DNA of 64,000 nucleotides, from NCBI GenBank assembly GCA_002104905.1, contig MCFE01000185.1, positions 1-64,000 of the forward strand, read 5' to 3'. The stretch comes from Basidiobolus meristosporus CBS 931.73. Lineage: Eukaryota; Basidiobolomycota; Basidiobolomycetes; Basidiobolales; Basidiobolaceae. Shown in pieces: positions 61,648 through 64,000 of the stretch (its first letter is position 1; each line of letters starts with the position of its first letter). The notes beneath the pieces are model-generated. The model saw nothing but the letters and a program-made list of their open reading frames with translations. It made no database searches and was not told the DNA's origin. The position numbers and the translations under genes were made by a program.

Positions 61648-63840
61648 GCTTTTCCACTAATATAAGTAATGGGGGCTTTGAGGATTTATTACTACTTGTA
61701 GCAAAACTAATACCAGGATGCGACTTACCATGTACATGGTACAAGTGGACAACTGTCATGCAACTGGTAACATATGATTCAGAGACTGTCCTGATTCCAG
61801 CATGCATTGACTGTTAAATGATATTCACATCCAAAAATGCTACCATTTCAACATCTCCATATTGTCAGGAATCCACTGCCATTGGGGGAAAACATTCTTC
61901 ACACTCTGGATACATTCTGGTCATACCCCGTCTGAGGAAACTGATGCGGTCCAACAAATATTGCAGAGCTTTACAGTACTGCACTCAGTATCAGTCAAGT
62001 GCAGACATATCTGATGTATTTGATGGCAAACATTACAAACAGCTAAGCAGTAAGGATACTTTGAAGGTATGTATAGCCATGCCTTTGCTTTAGCACTTGA
62101 TGGATTCTCATTAAACAAGTACTCTACTACCAAATCCTGCTGGCCACTAATTCTCATCAATTGCCAGTGGGATAACAGTTTTGTATGCTTTCCAACAGGA
62201 CAACAGTAAATGGCTGTCATATAAAAGCACATATTATTATCTGCAATGGAGATACCCCAGCCATCAGCAAGATAGCAGGTTTTTCCGGGCACAATGGACG
62301 GTATTGCTGTCAAATGTATGAGATCCAGGGGATTTACTCCATACCTCATACACAGTATCATTACCCAGACACCAGCACTAAGAATATCATCTTTTCATAG
62401 AGAATGTAAAGAAGTAAGCATGCAATTGCAGCAAAGTTTGCAAGCTATAAGCTGTTGGCCAGAATATGTAATTATTTTGAAACCAGAGATACTTAAGATA
62501 GAGGGTATCTGATGGAGCAATAGTTTTCCACTGGGAGCAATGTACTTGCCTTTCAACAATATCTCTATACCATTGACTAAGTTGTACATGGGGCATTTCA
62601 AGCTAAGTGAGCCCTTCAAGGTACCTGAGAAATTTGGAAGAATTGGCAAGAAATTCCAGAGTATCCACTACTCTAAGCACCTCCCATGGGCTCCAATTAA
62701 TGTTCATATCCATATGCAACAATACAAATGCAAAGACCGGATGAACTGGACATGTATTTATTCAAGTGGTGTTTGGAAACCATTCCTACCAAGATTACAT
62801 TGGAAGCATTGGGAGTCATATGTGAACATTGTAGAAATATTTATCCAGAAGTGGATCACCAATGCTAACTTGACACATCTACAGCTGTTGTGTGAGGAGT
62901 TTGTAACAGGATTTGAGCAGCTATACTACAAACCTAAAGCTGAGTGCAAAGATCTCTGCCACTACTGTATCCACTCTCAACTCCATCTTGCATGGTGTGC
63001 AGAGACTATTGGACCTTGCTTCACCTTTTGGGAGTTTTGTATGGGACAGAAGTGTGGGGAGATAGGAAGACAAGTCAAGTTGCAGGTACTACAATATCCC
63101 AACCTCATCAAAAATATTACCTTCAAGTCCATCATGGATGTGATGAGTTGGCATATGGAGGACAGCCAGAAAGAGTAGGAAAATACTCAGGACAAATGTG
63201 CACAAGGAGACACCTATGCCTATGGCATCAAGAAGCTAAGCGGCCCTGATGCGTGGGTAATCAGTCAAGTAATGCAAAGTTGGGTTGGGTGCAACAAGCA
63301 ACTGATTTTATCAGGAAAGCTCTACCAAGATATGCCAGCTTTCTCATGTTCACAAGCCAACTTCTACACCATTTGATATAGATCTCACACAAACAAAAGC
63401 CAGAGCACACTTATAAGGGGGACTAGAATCCAGCAGGGAGAAGGAATATATATGCTAAGTAACCAGAAATTCTTTGCAGATATTCACAAGGTATTCATGG
63501 TAGAAGTTGCAACAAGCAAGCATATGCTTGCAGATGCATATGTTACCAGCAGTACAAGGTATTTGGCAACTTTGCAAGTATTGCAGCAAAAAGCCATAAA
63601 GTTGAGGTGATAGAGGTATGTCAATTGTGGCAAGTATGCATGTTAGTGGAGGTTAGTAAGCAGGAGGCCATAGTTTTTTTTGATTCAGACTATATGTGGA
63701 ATACTCAAGGTAGTAGTGGGTAAGCAAATAAAGAGGGGTGATTCTACACTGGAATATATGAATTGCACAAGGAGAGGTAGAAAATGGAAATACCACTTGG
63801 CAAAATGGTACAGTAGCATTATACAGAACCAGCAGTAGGC
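61648..63840 (+). pseudogene. Tnp2-type transposase of CACTA copy 3, main part
   Basis: Resumes with STNISNGGFEDLLLLVAKLI and CTWYKWTTVMQLVTYDSETV. Then VIPRLRKLMRSNKYCRAL, FDGKHYKQL, SLNKYSTTKSCWPLILINCQ, the hallmark CNGDTPAISKIAGFSGHNGR with YCCQMYEIQGI and HYPDTS, and from 62540 a 212-codon frame. That frame holds HYSKHLPWAPINVHIHMQQ, WKPFLPRLHWKHWESYV, EEFVTGFEQLYY and IGPCFTFWEFCMGQKCGEIG (DUF4218-like). The end is RRHLCLWHQEAK and further frames. At least five frame breaks. This is the reference that shows what copies 1 and 2 have lost. Confidence 0.8.
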
Positions 63841-64000
63841 CGCCATACTACCAATATAATGCCATAAGAGTCTTGCTATGAGGCTGTCAGAGTACCATCA
63901 AGCTTCTTGCCATACAAAGTAATTGGATGTCCTGGCCAACTGGATCCACTTAACATAGCTATAGAGTTCTAAAAGACCACAACAATACCATGCAAATATT

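Larger units (their letters stand above)
44234..64000 (+). mobile_element. CACTA-like transposon copy 3, split by Gypsy1
   Basis: Left end CCCTATGAGAAATTATTGAG at 44234. The accessory gene (minus) is at about 44700-46630, and the transposase (plus) at about 46900-47415 and 61648-63840. Alignment with copy 2 (41226) shows that about 200 bp of the right end lie beyond 64000. It is the only copy in the window that keeps the full transposase length, but stops and frameshifts are frequent. Confidence 0.85.

Noticed and set aside
47411-61652. Target duplication of Gypsy1
   Set aside because: CACAT and GCTTT flanks do not match; they could be mutated copies of one site but this is not demonstrable.
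23654-64000. Repeat-induced point mutation as cause of decay
   Set aside because: Many stops arise by C-to-T or G-to-A changes, but others (AGA to TGA) do not, and I cannot compute dinucleotide indices by eye.

Overview
This is a window of a fungal nuclear genome. Spliced genes with 50-80 bp introns (GT...AG, CTAAC-like branch sites) and recognisable fungal proteins (ERG27-type 3-ketosteroid reductase, TOM7, the ERMES subunit MDM34, ARF1) support this. I cannot place the species. The ARF1 and MDM34 sequences do not look Aspergillus-like, so an early-diverging lineage is possible, but that is a weak inference.

Positions 1-1700 are repeats: a tandemly duplicated, decayed ORF fragment and a truncated Copia tail with one 349-bp LTR. 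Positions about 1960-23650 are a gene island. In order it holds an orphan 5' exon, erg27 (+), a Uds1-like coiled-coil gene (+), tom7 (-), mdm34 (-), arf1 (-), a second coiled-coil gene (-) paralogous to the first, a CYLD-like ubiquitin protease with a CaaX-like end (-), a 2-oxoglutarate/Fe(II) oxygenase (+) and a small secreted CAP protein (+). I rebuilt the exon structures by hand, and every spliced frame closes. tom7 and mdm34 are neighbours and both act at the mitochondrial outer membrane through Mdm10. The two coiled-coil paralogues face each other around tom7-mdm34-arf1.

Positions about 23654-64000 are almost entirely a nest of transposons inserted into one another. The scaffold is a CACTA/EnSpm-like DNA transposon family with two divergent genes: a Tnp2-type transposase on one strand and an accessory protein of unknown family on the other. 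Its ends resemble CCCTATGAAAAATAATT. Copy 1 (23654 to about 42868) is broken by copia1 (TSD GAAGA), by copiaB (TSD GTCTT, itself hit by copia2), by a solo LTR, by a 1.16-kb LTR-like repeat R, and by copy 2. Copy 2 (36857-41430) is complete from end to end, with terminal inverted repeats and a TGA target duplication, and it sits in the transposase gene of copy 1. Copy 3 starts at 44234 inside an inverted fourth copy and runs past the window end. It is split by a 14.2-kb Gypsy element (47416-61647). That Gypsy carries a solo LTR of its own family in gag, a second R repeat in the RNase H region (GATGCA duplication), a complete opposite-strand second Gypsy (55574-60018, TCTC duplication) in the integrase tail, and another solo LTR in its 3' LTR. 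All transposon genes have stops or frameshifts. No copy looks autonomous, although several insertion junctions are clean enough to give the order of events.
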